Source: JAOAPY01 sp041492185
Lineage (GTDB): Bacteria; Acidobacteriota; Blastocatellia; Pyrinomonadales; Pyrinomonadaceae
DNA length: 64,000 bases
Reading direction: 5' to 3'
Assembly (NCBI GenBank): GCA_041492185.1
Contig: JBGPWL010000013.1
Span: forward strand, 1-64,000
Shown here piece after piece: positions 26,338 through 35,391 of this stretch. How positions within the stretch are numbered: the first letter of the stretch is position 1; every line of letters starts with the position of its first letter. Both the position numbers and the translations under genes were made by a program. The notes beneath the pieces were generated by a model, which was given only the letters and a program-made list of their open reading frames with translations, was not told where the DNA came from and did not search any database.

Positions 26338-27111
26338 ATGAAGATACTTGTTCTGATGAAGCAGGTTGCGAGCAAGGACGCGATTCTGCGTCTCAACAAA
26401 GAAGCAACCTGGATCGAAGAGGCCGATCTTTCTTTCGAAGTGAACGAATCCGACGGCTACGCGCTCGAAGAAGGGTTGAGATTGAAAGAGAAGCATGGCG
26501 GCGAAGTGATCGTCTGCTCGATGGGACCGCAGCGCGCGAAGGCGGTTATCAAAGACGCGCTCGCACGCGGCGCCGACCGCGCCATCCACGTTGTCGGCGA
26601 CAATCTTGCGCATCTTTCTCCTTATGCGGCGGCAAAGGTTTTGGCCGAAGCAGTGCGCGACGAGCAACCGGATCTCGTAATGACCGGCTTGCAATCAGAC
26701 GATTACGGCTATGCGCAGACCGGCGTGATCATGGCTGAATTGCTGGGCCTGCCGCATGCGACGATCGTGATCGAGGTTGATGCTTCGGGCGACAAACTGC
26801 GAGTCAAGCGTGAACTCGAGAGCGGCTGGTATCAATGGTACTCGATGCCAACGCCGGCGCTGTTGACGATTCAATCGGGCATCAGCCAAATTCGTTATGC
26901 CTCATTGAAAGGAATCATGGCTGCGAAGAAAAAAGAGATTAAGGAAGTAACGGCGCCGGTCGAGATCGTCGATCACGCTTCGCATCAACGGATCGAAAAA
27001 GTCTACTTCCCGCAAAAAACAAAGCAGACACAGTTTCTCGGCGCCGGCGATGCGAAGAAGGGCGCGGTTGAGTTAGCGGAAAAGCTGCGCACGGAAGCAC
27101 GAGTGATTTAG
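26338..27111 (+). CDS. etfB: Electron transfer flavoprotein beta subunit
   Basis: A 257-residue ETF beta subunit. It starts MKILVLMKQVASKDA, with conserved NESDGYALEEGLRLKE and VMTGLQSDDYGYAQTG; the latter is the FAD/AMP-binding and docking region of EtfB. The VKRELESGWYQWYSMPTPALLTIQ stretch is also a family hallmark. With EtfA it accepts electrons from acyl-CoA dehydrogenases and passes them to ETF-quinone oxidoreductase. An unrelated TPR gene separates it from etfA. Confidence 0.95.
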   Translation: MKILVLMKQVASKDAILRLNKEATWIEEADLSFEVNESDGYALEEGLRLKEKHGGEVIVCSMGPQRAKAVIKDALARGADRAIHVVGDNLAHLSPYAAAKVLAEAVRDEQPDLVMTGLQSDDYGYAQTGVIMAELLGLPHATIVIEVDASGDKLRVKRELESGWYQWYSMPTPALLTIQSGISQIRYASLKGIMAAKKKEIKEVTAPVEIVDHASHQRIEKVYFPQKTKQTQFLGAGDAKKGAVELAEKLRTEARVI

Positions 27112-27167
27112 GCGTGCGGGAGGTCTTCTTAGGAGAAAGTTTGATCATCTGATTTGGAGATAAGACC

Positions 27168-27698
27168 ATGAAATCCATTCTCATTCTTGTCATTGTCGCC
27201 CTCTGTTCTATTTACGCCCTCGGGCAACTCAACCTAGCTCCGAACCTTCAAGGTGAAAAAACTGCGTTGGATTATCTTCGCGAAGGAAGCGCTTATTACG
27301 TTAAGGATGACTTCAAGAAAGCCATCACGCCCTATCAGAAAGCCCTCGATCTCGAAAAGGAACATCCGACACTCGATAAGACTCTTTGGAAAGTGCTGGT
27401 TGACAACCTGGGGATGTCCTATGGAATTACCGGCAACTTGAAGAAGGCCAAAGAAACCTTCGAGTATGTCATCTCAAAGGACCCTGACTATCCGCTCTTC
27501 TACTACAACATGGCTTGCACTTACGGCGAAATGAAGGACCTCGATAAAGCGATCGAATACCTGAACCTCGCCTTTGATAGAAAAGCGAACATGATCCAGG
27601 GCGAAGAGATGCCCGATCCAACCACCGATTCTTCATTCAAGAGCTTCATGAAGAACGAAAAATTCCTCAACGCACTGATGGAACTCAAACAGAAATGA
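27168..27698 (+). CDS. Secreted TPR protein inserted between etfB and etfA
   Basis: A 176-residue protein with a cleavable signal peptide (MKSILILVIVALCSIYALGQ). At least three tetratricopeptide repeats follow (GSAYYVKDDFKKAITPYQKA, GMSYGITGNLKKAKETFEYV, ACTYGEMKDLDKAIEYLNLA). GGAGA precedes the ATG. Its last codons overlap the etfA start by 4 nt (ATGA), so it is translationally coupled to etfA although its product should be exported. No function is known. Confidence 0.85.
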   Translation: MKSILILVIVALCSIYALGQLNLAPNLQGEKTALDYLREGSAYYVKDDFKKAITPYQKALDLEKEHPTLDKTLWKVLVDNLGMSYGITGNLKKAKETFEYVISKDPDYPLFYYNMACTYGEMKDLDKAIEYLNLAFDRKANMIQGEEMPDPTTDSSFKSFMKNEKFLNALMELKQK

Positions 27699-28678
27699 GC
27701 AACGGCATTTTAGTTTTCATCGAACATCGCGACGGGGCGATCAACAAAACTTCATTTGAGGCGATCGCGGCGGCGCAGAGCCTGGGTTCGCAACTGCAAC
27801 TGCCGATAAGCGCGGTCGTGTTGGGTTCTGACCCGACCACACTGGCGCAAGAGATCGCTGCGTATGACCTTGCGAAAGTGATCTGCGCAACCAACGCTAA
27901 GCTCGCCGATTACACTCCAGATGGTTACACCGATGCGATGGAGCACGTCGTGCGGCAAGTCGATCCGCAGCTTGTCGTTATGCCCCACACCTACCTCGTA
28001 CGCGACTACGCGCCAAAGCTCGCCGCTCGATTTGGCAAAGCGCTCATTTGCGATTGCGTGCGCGCGAAAGTAACGGACGGCTCAGTGACGTTCACACGCA
28101 GAATCTTCCTGGGCAAAATCGACGCCGACGTTGTCTCGGATGGCGAAGCGCCCACGTTTGCGACGTTTCAGTCTGGCGCTTATCGCGGAGATCAGGCGGT
28201 GAAGGGAAGCGGCGCGCCGGTTGAGACAATCGAAGTAGCAGTCGGTGAGATTCGCATGACTCCGGAAGCGCCGTTCCAGGAAGTCAAACAGGCAGTTGAC
28301 CTGACGAGGGCCGACATAATTGTCGCGGTTGGTCGCGGAATAAAGAGCAAAGACAATCTGGCGATCGCCGAGAAGCTGGCGGAAGCTCTCGGTGGCGATC
28401 TGGCGGCCTCGCGACCTATTTGTGACGCGGAATGGCTGCCGATCGATCGGCAGATTGGTTCATCCGGACAAACGGTGGCGCCCAAGCTCTATATCGCAAT
28501 CGGAATCTCCGGCGCGATTCAGCACCTCGTCGGGATGAAGAACTCGGGAACGATCGTCGCCATCAACAAGGATCCGGAAGCGCCGATCTTCGACATTGCT
28601 GACTATGGCATCGTCGGTGATCTGTTCGAAGTTGTTCCCGTCCTGACGGAAGAAATTAAGAAGCTGAAGGGCAGTTGA
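27695..28678 (+). CDS. etfA: Electron transfer flavoprotein alpha subunit
   Basis: A 327-residue ETF alpha subunit. The N-terminal Rossmann-like domain begins NGILVFIEHRDGAINKTSFE. The C-terminal FAD domain has VAVGRGIKSKDNLAIAEKLA, RPICDAEWLPIDRQIGSSGQ and AIGISGAIQHLVGMKNSGTI, with the conserved Arg and Ser contacts to FAD. It starts inside the stop of the upstream TPR gene. Partner of EtfB in fatty-acid or amino-acid oxidation. Confidence 0.95.
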   Translation: MSNGILVFIEHRDGAINKTSFEAIAAAQSLGSQLQLPISAVVLGSDPTTLAQEIAAYDLAKVICATNAKLADYTPDGYTDAMEHVVRQVDPQLVVMPHTYLVRDYAPKLAARFGKALICDCVRAKVTDGSVTFTRRIFLGKIDADVVSDGEAPTFATFQSGAYRGDQAVKGSGAPVETIEVAVGEIRMTPEAPFQEVKQAVDLTRADIIVAVGRGIKSKDNLAIAEKLAEALGGDLAASRPICDAEWLPIDRQIGSSGQTVAPKLYIAIGISGAIQHLVGMKNSGTIVAINKDPEAPIFDIADYGIVGDLFEVVPVLTEEIKKLKGS

Positions 28679-28684
28679 GTACCA

Positions 28685-29590
28685 CTATTTGGCATTGGCG
28701 CTCAGCGCTTGCAGGTCTTTTACGATCTCTTCCGGCTTCCACTTGTTCTCACGATAAACCTTGAAAACCTTCCCATCGGGTCCAATCACCGCCGTGCGCA
28801 ACGCGTGGATGACTTTCTGCTCGCCGGAAGTCGTGTCGTTGTAATAGCGCATGCCGAAGAACTGCGCGAGGCCTTTGATCTGTTCCTTGGTGCTGGTGGC
28901 AAACTCCCAATGCTGAAATGTTTCGTTGGTGTAACGTCCGGTGTACGACGCGCCGTAGCTGCGCAACACTTGCGGCGTGTCATACTCGGGATCGAAACTT
29001 ATGCTTAGCAGATGGGTCTTGTTGTAAAGCTCCGGCTGCTTTTGTAATTCCTGATCGATGATCGCAAAGTTGTTGCTCATCAGCGGGCACTGGTCCGGCA
29101 TGGGACAGCGCGTGTAGATGAACGTCAGAGCGAACGCCTTCCCCCGATAGTCTTTGATTCTGATCTGCTTGCCATCCTGATTTGTTAGGTAGTAGTTCGG
29201 CACTTCATCGCCGGCCTTGGGTTCGGCCAGACCGTCAACCACTTTGGTGCTGGTCTCGGTGCTTTCTTTTGTAATCACCACATCTTCGAGCCACGACGTC
29301 GATCCATCGATGACGAGCGTGGCGGTGATCTGATCACCGGGAACTAGCGGAATTTCAAATGGCCAATCTTCCTTGATAGTGTACGGCATGGTCATGCCCG
29401 GCATGTAGCCTTTGATTTCTTCATGAGCCACGGTGACCAGGCGTTTGTCTTTCTCAACCGCCACGACTTTGCCTTTCAAGTCGTAGCGTTTCTCGTTTGC
29501 TGAACGGCGATGACAGCCAGCCAGCGTCGCAAGCGATATGACAACCGCGCCGAGAACGAGAATTGAAGTGCTGATCTTATTTATCGACAT
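28685..29590 (-). CDS. CusF-like and SCO1/SenC fusion lipoprotein (copper delivery)
   Basis: A 301-residue lipoprotein with lipobox LATLAGC (Cys26). Residues about 38-110 resemble a CusF/copper-binding domain (VTVAHEEIKGYMPGMTMPYT, with His and the Met-x-Met ligands). Residues about 125-300 form a thioredoxin-like SCO domain. The metal/redox cysteines are in TRCPMPDQCPLMSN, spaced CX5C rather than the classical CX3C, and the conserved His is in VIHALRTAVIGPDG. SCO proteins deliver copper to the CuA site of cytochrome oxidase. The protein would act in the periplasm, tethered to a membrane. It is monocistronic and convergent with etfA, whose stop is 6 nt away. Confidence 0.9.
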   Translation of the reverse strand: MSINKISTSILVLGAVVISLATLAGCHRRSANEKRYDLKGKVVAVEKDKRLVTVAHEEIKGYMPGMTMPYTIKEDWPFEIPLVPGDQITATLVIDGSTSWLEDVVITKESTETSTKVVDGLAEPKAGDEVPNYYLTNQDGKQIRIKDYRGKAFALTFIYTRCPMPDQCPLMSNNFAIIDQELQKQPELYNKTHLLSISFDPEYDTPQVLRSYGASYTGRYTNETFQHWEFATSTKEQIKGLAQFFGMRYYNDTTSGEQKVIHALRTAVIGPDGKVFKVYRENKWKPEEIVKDLQALSANAK

Positions 29591-29788
29591 TGGTTAAAAC
29601 AGCAGACATTGAACAAAGAGACCCAATCACAGATTTTATTCCGGACGCATTGAATTATCATCCAGGTTCACGAAATCCCCAAACCGGTCGTCGCCAGGGT
29701 CACGCCGGAATGCAGATGATGCGGAACGGGATTTCAAGTATACTCGCGGCAAGTTATCGTTGGTTTTGTTCACGAGCGTCTTGAACTG

Positions 29789-30754
29789 ATGACGGCGAAA
29801 GAAAATAGCGCGACCCAAGTGGTAAACGGAGCAGCGCTGCTCGATGGCGCTCGACTCGCTGATGAGATCAAGCGCGAGGTTGCTAACGAGGTCGAGCGAA
29901 TCCGCCGAGAGCACAACATCGCACCATGCCTTGCCGCGATTCGCGTCGGTGACGACGCGGGCTCCGCCGTTTATGTGCGGAACAAAATTCGCGCGTGCGA
30001 GGAAGTTGGCATTCGGTCAGAGCACCATGCTCTTTCAGCCACCACCACGTCGAAGGCGTTGCTCGACCTAATAGAATCGCTTAACAGTCGCGAGGACGTT
30101 GACGGCATTCTAGTCCAACTGCCGTTGCCTAAAGAGATTGACGAAGCTGCGATCATCGAAGCGGTCGATCCGGAAAAGGACGTCGATGGCTTTCATCCGG
30201 TCAACGTCGGCAAACTGGCGATGGGTAGCCCCGCGTTTGTGCCGTGCACGCCCGCCGGCATTATCGAGCTGCTGAAGCGCAATGATATTCAGCTTTCCGG
30301 CGCGGACGCGTGCGTAGTGGGCCGCAGCCAGATAGTGGGCCGGCCTGTGGCCCAACTTCTTTTGCAAAACGATGCCACGGTAACGATTTGCCATTCGAAG
30401 ACGCGCGACCTTCCTTCGGTCACCCGGCGCGCCGACATTCTAGTCGTGGCGATCGGTCGCCCGGGCTTCATCGGACGCGATCACATCAAACCGGGTGCGA
30501 CCGTCGTCGATGTAGGAATGAATGAAGTGACTGACGAAGCGGCAGCTCGCGCGCTCTTCGGCGACGAAGCTGCGAGGCGTATCGAGATCATCGCAAAGCG
30601 AGGCTACACACTCGTTGGTGACGTCAATCCTGCTCAGGCCGACGAGGTGGCGGGCCGGCGAACACCGGTGCCCGGCGGCGTAGGCTTGTTAACCGTAGCG
30701 ATGCTGATGCGCAACACGGTAAGGGCCGCGCGACTGCGGCGAGGCTTGAGTTAA
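29789..30754 (+). CDS. folD: Methylenetetrahydrofolate dehydrogenase / cyclohydrolase
   Basis: A 321-residue FolD, longer than the usual 285 because of N- and C-terminal tails. The catalytic Tyr-Lys motif is in AVYVRNKIRACEEVGI, followed by DGILVQLPLP and DVDGFHPVNVGKL. The NADP Rossmann motif is VVGRSQIVGRPVAQLL, and TPVPGGVGLLTVAML closes the family signature. It feeds one-carbon units to the MTHFR fusion encoded at 8-10 kb. coaE follows with a 2-nt gap. Confidence 0.95.
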   Translation: MTAKENSATQVVNGAALLDGARLADEIKREVANEVERIRREHNIAPCLAAIRVGDDAGSAVYVRNKIRACEEVGIRSEHHALSATTTSKALLDLIESLNSREDVDGILVQLPLPKEIDEAAIIEAVDPEKDVDGFHPVNVGKLAMGSPAFVPCTPAGIIELLKRNDIQLSGADACVVGRSQIVGRPVAQLLLQNDATVTICHSKTRDLPSVTRRADILVVAIGRPGFIGRDHIKPGATVVDVGMNEVTDEAAARALFGDEAARRIEIIAKRGYTLVGDVNPAQADEVAGRRTPVPGGVGLLTVAMLMRNTVRAARLRRGLS

Positions 30755-30756
30755 GA

Positions 30757-31386
30757 ATGCTGCGCGTCGGTTTGACAGGATCGATTGCGGTAGGGAAGTC
30801 ATTTGTTGCTCGCGTTCTTGCGGAGTTGGGCTGCCATGTGATCGATGCCGATCAGACGGCACGAGAAGTTGTCGAGCCGGGTTCGCCCGGCTTGCGAGCG
30901 CTGACTGAAAGATTCGGCGCTGAAACTCTTCTCAGCGATGGTACCCTGAATCGAGAGCAGCTCGGCGCGTTGGTGTTTGCAGATGAAGAGAAGCGTCAGG
31001 TGTTGAATTCGATCCTTCATCCGTACATCATTGCGAAACAGGATGAACTCCTGCGCGCATTGGAAGGCAAAGATCCCAACGGCGTTGCCGTGGTCGACGC
31101 GGCGCTAATGATCGAATCCGGCGGCTACCGGCGTTTTGACAAGCTGATCGTGGTCCACTGCGATCCGGAAGAAGAGTTGAGGAGACTGATGGCCAGGGAT
31201 CATCTGTCGCGCGATGAAGCCGAAGCAAGAATTCGCTCGCAAATGCCGCAGGAAGAAAAGATGAAACTTGCGGACTACTTAATCGATACATCGGCCGGAT
31301 TCGATGCCGCGAGAGAACGCACCGAAAAAGTTTATCGAGAGTTACGCGAAGCCGGTGCGAGACGAAGTGACAGTTCTGAGATGTGA
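30757..31386 (+). CDS. coaE: Dephospho-CoA kinase
   Basis: A 209-residue P-loop kinase performing the last step of coenzyme A synthesis. The Walker A GSIAVGKS is at residues 8-15, VIDADQTAREVV is the substrate-binding DADxxxR motif, and RLMARDHLSRDEAEARIRSQ is the lid. Family-typical length. It lies 2 nt after folD and is surely cotranscribed. Confidence 0.95.
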   Translation: MLRVGLTGSIAVGKSFVARVLAELGCHVIDADQTAREVVEPGSPGLRALTERFGAETLLSDGTLNREQLGALVFADEEKRQVLNSILHPYIIAKQDELLRALEGKDPNGVAVVDAALMIESGGYRRFDKLIVVHCDPEEELRRLMARDHLSRDEAEARIRSQMPQEEKMKLADYLIDTSAGFDAARERTEKVYRELREAGARRSDSSEM

Positions 31387-31413
31387 ATGAGGCAAAACCG
31401 GGAAACCTGAACC

Positions 31414-33192
31414 TTGCGGAATAGACGACACAGAGTGCGAATTTTAGTTGCGGGCCTGTTGCTGCTCAGCTTCATGCTCGCCGATGCAGGTTGCTTTCTG
31501 GACGAAAAGATTAGTCCTTACTACGGCCGCATTGTTGTGCCACGTAAACAGCAATTCAGGTGGAGCGACGGCGGCCTGCCACAGGTCTTTGATCCTGCGT
31601 TTGCCGCGGCGCCGCCCGACACTGACGCCGTGCGCGCTCTGTTCGAAGGACTCACCGATTACGATCCGCAAACGCTAAAACCAATTCCCGCGGTCGCGCT
31701 GCGGTGGGAATCGTCCGAGAACGATCGCGTCTGGACTTTTTATCTGCGGGAGGACGCACGATGGTCCACCGGCGAGCCAGTGACAGCGATGGATTTTGTG
31801 AGCTCGTGGCAACGCACGTTGAAGCTGGGCGATCTCGCGCCGCACACGGATTTGCTTAACAACATAGTTGGCGCTCGAAAATCGACCAGCTCCGCGCAGG
31901 CGTCGAAGAGTAATGCTGAAGCCAATCATGAAAAGCGTGGCGCGAACAACAAGCCGGTGCGAAAGAACGACAAATCCTCCAGCACCGAAGCGGCTAAGCG
32001 TTTCGGCGTCGAAGCAGTTAGTGAACACGTGCTGCGCGTACAACTGCTAAGAGCAAATCCGAATTTTCCCGCGCTCGTGGCGCACCCCGTATTTCGACCC
32101 GTGAAGATATCCGGCGAAGAGGCGAACAAAGAGATTTCCGCCGCTCACGTAATTTCAAATGGAGCTTTCCAGTTAGCAAAGAGTGAAGGCCCCAGCGTGC
32201 AGTTGGAGCGCTCAGAGAATTATTGGGGCAAGACCGATGTGAGCCTCGAGCGCGTCGAATTCGTCGGCGCAAGAGATGCCGAAGCCGCGCTCTCCGCTTA
32301 TCGCGCGGGCGAAGTCGACGCGGTGACAAACGCGGCCTTCGAGCCGCTGGCACTGAAACTGCTCGCGCCATACAAAGACTACCATCGATCGACCTTCGCC
32401 GCTCTGACCTACTACAGCTTCAATACAGCCCACGCCCCGTTTGACGATGTGCGCGTGCGTGAAGCTCTCGCGCTGGCGATTGATCGCGAGCGAATAAGCG
32501 AAGACGAGACAGCCGGCGCGACGGAACCTGCGAAGAGGTTCTTTCCGGCTGCAATGTCGGACACCGCCGGCCTGCCGGTGATTGCGCAATCGGCAATGAT
32601 GGAAAGAGACTTAGCGAAGGCAAAACAGTTATTAGCGGAAGCCGGCTATCCCGACGGCAAAAACTTTCCGAAGTTTCGGCTGCTGATTAACCGAAACGAG
32701 CAACAGCACCAGGTGGCCCAGGCGATCGCCGCGATGTGGCTCAGCGCGCTGAACATCGAGGCCGAGATAATTGTTAAGAACTGGGACGAATACGAGACCA
32801 TCATTCAATCGGGGGAATACGACCTGGTGCGACGCGGACTGGTAATGCAAACAACGGACGAGTTAACAAACCTCAATTTGCTCTTTCCGGAACTGAACAG
32901 CACGCGGCAGATGTTGGAGCATCCGCAAGCCGGATCTTCGTCGCCTGCTGCAAAGCGTGACGAGACGAAAGGCGCGGTGGGAAAGAAAACAGCGCCCGCG
33001 ATCGAGTCAGAGGCAGAGGCGTTGAGCCAGCTCAGGGCGATTCCGATTTATTTCGCTTCGTCCTACACCCTGGTCAAGCCCTACCTTTCGGGCTTTGATG
33101 CGAACGTCCTCAACGCGCCATCGCTAAAGCGAATCAAGATCGATACTGGCTGGCAAGAACCGAAGAGCGCGGGAGACGTCTGGTCCAGATGA
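31414..33192 (+). CDS. Peptide ABC transporter substrate-binding lipoprotein (SBP_bac_5), orphan
   Basis: A 592-residue lipoprotein with lipobox LADAGC (Cys27). SBP_bac_5 features include FEGLTDYDPQTLKPIPAVA, WTFYLREDARWSTGEPVTA and VREALALAIDRERI. It differs from the OppA at 50 kb by two low-complexity insertions rich in Lys, Ser, Ala and Asn (about residues 160-195 and 505-535), each likely a surface loop. No permease or ATPase genes adjoin it, so it may share the opp system at 50-56 kb. The start may be the TTG at 31414 or an in-frame GTG at 31435; both keep the signal peptide. It follows coaE by 27 nt. Confidence 0.88.
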   Translation: MRNRRHRVRILVAGLLLLSFMLADAGCFLDEKISPYYGRIVVPRKQQFRWSDGGLPQVFDPAFAAAPPDTDAVRALFEGLTDYDPQTLKPIPAVALRWESSENDRVWTFYLREDARWSTGEPVTAMDFVSSWQRTLKLGDLAPHTDLLNNIVGARKSTSSAQASKSNAEANHEKRGANNKPVRKNDKSSSTEAAKRFGVEAVSEHVLRVQLLRANPNFPALVAHPVFRPVKISGEEANKEISAAHVISNGAFQLAKSEGPSVQLERSENYWGKTDVSLERVEFVGARDAEAALSAYRAGEVDAVTNAAFEPLALKLLAPYKDYHRSTFAALTYYSFNTAHAPFDDVRVREALALAIDRERISEDETAGATEPAKRFFPAAMSDTAGLPVIAQSAMMERDLAKAKQLLAEAGYPDGKNFPKFRLLINRNEQQHQVAQAIAAMWLSALNIEAEIIVKNWDEYETIIQSGEYDLVRRGLVMQTTDELTNLNLLFPELNSTRQMLEHPQAGSSSPAAKRDETKGAVGKKTAPAIESEAEALSQLRAIPIYFASSYTLVKPYLSGFDANVLNAPSLKRIKIDTGWQEPKSAGDVWSR

Positions 33193-33553
33193 TGTGACCA
33201 ACGCTAGAGTGCATCTGCTGCGCACGAGCATCACACCAGTCGACTAAACGGATTACTTAAGAAGCGCCCAAGTTCACTCCTTTGCACCCAAGTTAAATAC
33301 TGTGGTGACCCGGCATTGTTTTGCTGGAGAGCCATCGCGTGAGCAACGCCCGCGCATTGAGCCAAACGTCACCGGGGCCAAACTCAAGAATTCCTCAAGT
33401 CGTTCCACAAATCCTCCTCAAGTATTTCTCAAGTCGCTTTCGTAGACTGTGCACGCTTTAACAGCAGACGGCGTTTCTTGACCGATCCGGCAGGTTCGCA
33501 GTGTTGCCGTCAGGGCCGCGTTAACTCGTCTCAGTCAAAAAGGAGAAAGAGAA
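33193..33553. other. Intergenic region (361 nt) with regulatory direct repeats
   Basis: It lies ahead of the first PEP-CTERM gene. It contains CCCAAGTT twice (33267 and 33287, 20 nt apart) and four CTCAAG hexamers forming two 17-bp elements. No gene was recognised. The leader ends in AAAAAGGAGAAAG, the ribosome site of the next gene. Confidence 0.6.
33383..33433 (+). promoter_or_regulatory. Paired CTCAAG direct-repeat operators (two copies)
   Basis: CTCAAGAATTCCTCAAG (33383-33399) and CTCAAGTATTTCTCAAG (33417-33433) are 17-bp elements in which CTCAAG recurs with an 11-bp period. The period matches the sites of OmpR-fold/SARP regulators. Nearly the same element lies before the regulator genes (42453-42469). 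Confidence 0.6.
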
Positions 33554-34288
33554 ATGTCTCGCACAAAAAAGTTTCTTCCAGCGCTAGGGATTCTAGCCGT
33601 CATGGGCTTTGCCGCTGTTGAGAAGACAAGAGCAGCGCCGGTTATTTTTACCAACCGGACGGTCTATACGACGGCTACCGCAAGCACTCCCCAAACCAAT
33701 ATTGATTTCTCAACACAAACAGCGACGAATACGAGCCAGCCGCTACCGAATTCAATCTCGATCCTTGGTGTGACGTTCAGCATCGGCGCCGGACGCACAA
33801 ACGCAGGGATGGAAATCATCGACGGTTTCAATGTCGGCGCGCCAGGGATGCAGGTCTTGACCGCGGGCGGCAACGTCATCGGTGTTCTGGCCGGACTCAA
33901 CAACATCGAGATTGCACTTCCCCCGGGAATCACGAGTCTTGGCTTCGACCTAAAGAGCGGCAACACGTCCGCCGGATCGCAAACCGGTGGCGCCTACGAG
34001 ATTTACGAGAACGGAATACTCGTAGCCACCATTACGATTCCGACGTACTCGGCTTTCGGTTTCTTTGGCATCACCGATATGGCCGGGATCAACTCGATCT
34101 GGATCAGGGCGATCAGCGGGGGCGAGCCCGTGCTCCAGAATTTCACCTTTGGACCAAACTCGCCGCAAGCAGTTCCCGAGCCAGCGTCGATGATACTGCT
34201 GGGAACAGGCTTGGTTGGGCTCGCCGGGGCCATTAGAAAGCGTCGCGCAAACCGTCAGACCAAACCGGGGGGCGCGGATCTGACGTGA
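33554..34288 (+). CDS. PEP-CTERM sorting-domain surface protein
   Basis: A 244-residue exported protein with an N-terminal signal (KKFLPALGILAVMGFAAVEK). The body is Thr/Ser/Asn/Gly-rich and beta-strand-like. The C-terminus is VPEPASMILLGTGLVGLAGA followed by IRKRR: the PEP-CTERM triad of motif, membrane helix and basic tail. Such proteins are processed by an exosortase, and none is in this window. AAAGGAG precedes the ATG. It is the first gene downstream of two CTCAAG elements. Confidence 0.9.
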   Translation: MSRTKKFLPALGILAVMGFAAVEKTRAAPVIFTNRTVYTTATASTPQTNIDFSTQTATNTSQPLPNSISILGVTFSIGAGRTNAGMEIIDGFNVGAPGMQVLTAGGNVIGVLAGLNNIEIALPPGITSLGFDLKSGNTSAGSQTGGAYEIYENGILVATITIPTYSAFGFFGITDMAGINSIWIRAISGGEPVLQNFTFGPNSPQAVPEPASMILLGTGLVGLAGAIRKRRANRQTKPGGADLT

Positions 34289-34403
34289 GGCTGAGGAAGG
34301 CTTGACGTTTGGGCACGCGATTGCCCCGCGCTGCCCAACACGGCAGTCTTCCTCAACTGAACCTGGAGTTCATTAACCAAGTAGCAACCACAGGAGGGAT
34401 TCA

Positions 34404-34670
34404 ATGAGCACCGAACGCATGTTAGTCCGAGCAATGCATGAACAACCGGTCGTCGTAGTCCTGGCGATTCTTCTCCTGACTCTTATCGTGCGGGCAATGA
34501 AGCAAACGCCGCGGGTCATTGCCGGTTTGCCCGCTCGCATCTTGACCATTCAGCGCGACTGTCGTGTGGCGCTCGCGCGGTCGACGCAAACGCACGTCGT
34601 TGAACGACCACTTCTGGCGCCGCATATCACAAACGATTCGCGGTGGTCCAGCGTGAGTTTCGTTCGTTGA
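34404..34670 (+). CDS. Small hypothetical protein with one membrane segment
   Basis: 88 residues. A strong ribosome site (AGGAGG) lies 6 nt before the ATG, which is the main support. A membrane-like segment VVVVLAILLLTLIV follows residue 15, and the rest is basic. It lies between two PEP-CTERM genes. I do not recognise a family. The alternative is a chance ORF or a leader for the next gene. Confidence 0.45.
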   Translation: MSTERMLVRAMHEQPVVVVLAILLLTLIVRAMKQTPRVIAGLPARILTIQRDCRVALARSTQTHVVERPLLAPHITNDSRWSSVSFVR

Positions 34671-34695
34671 GAGTTGGCAGAAAGGACCAAGCCCG

Positions 34696-35376
34696 ATGTT
34701 ATCGCAACGAAGGACAATTTCTTTCACAACGATCAGGACAGTGGTCGCAATCGCCGGCCTGTTGCTCTTCGCCGCGGCTGAGGCACGCGCTGACGAAGTC
34801 ACTTTTAGCGGCTCGACCGCCGGCTGTTTCAATGCGGCGTGCACGCCGGCCGCCAGCAGCACGCTGCTGGGACTGACCTACAACAATTCGTCTTTCAACG
34901 GCGCGACGTCAGGAGGCTTTCTGGCAATCGGCAACGCGCCGACGCCGCCGAACAACATCAACAACCTTGGCTCGTTCACACTCAGCGGGATGCCCGCAGC
35001 TTACGCCGGGAACACTTTTACTCTGCAGGTAACTTTCACTGCGCCGACGGGAATAACGGGCGGCAATGTCAGTACCTACACCGCCACGCTGGTCGGCAGT
35101 GTCAGCGGCACGTCCACCGGGGGCGTCTTCGTCGATTTTGATAACACCCCGCAGATGTTCACGTTTTCGAATGCCAATGGCAGCGGGTCATTCACGTTTC
35201 AGGTCAACGATGTTTCTGTGACTTCCGGGGGCACCGTGCAGGTGTCGGGTCACATCACCAGCGCCACGCAAAGCGCTCCAGTTCCGGAACCCGCGACGTT
35301 GCTATTACTCGGCGCCGGGTTGGGAACTTTGGCGGCCAGGAGACGCAACTCGTTGAGAAATAAACTTCAACGCTAA
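34696..35376 (+). CDS. PEP-CTERM sorting-domain surface protein
   Basis: A 226-residue exported protein with signal peptide (TVVAIAGLLLFAAAEARADE). The body is rich in Gly, Thr, Ser and Asn and contains one cysteine pair (CFNAAC). It ends VPEPATLLLLGAGLGTLAAR, then a basic tail, the standard PEP-CTERM signal. AAAGGA precedes the ATG. It is similar in plan to the 33554 protein but not an obvious close paralogue. The two small paralogous genes follow 15 nt later. Confidence 0.9.
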   Translation: MLSQRRTISFTTIRTVVAIAGLLLFAAAEARADEVTFSGSTAGCFNAACTPAASSTLLGLTYNNSSFNGATSGGFLAIGNAPTPPNNINNLGSFTLSGMPAAYAGNTFTLQVTFTAPTGITGGNVSTYTATLVGSVSGTSTGGVFVDFDNTPQMFTFSNANGSGSFTFQVNDVSVTSGGTVQVSGHITSATQSAPVPEPATLLLLGAGLGTLAARRRNSLRNKLQR

Positions 35377-35391
35377 CGACAGGAGCTTGAT

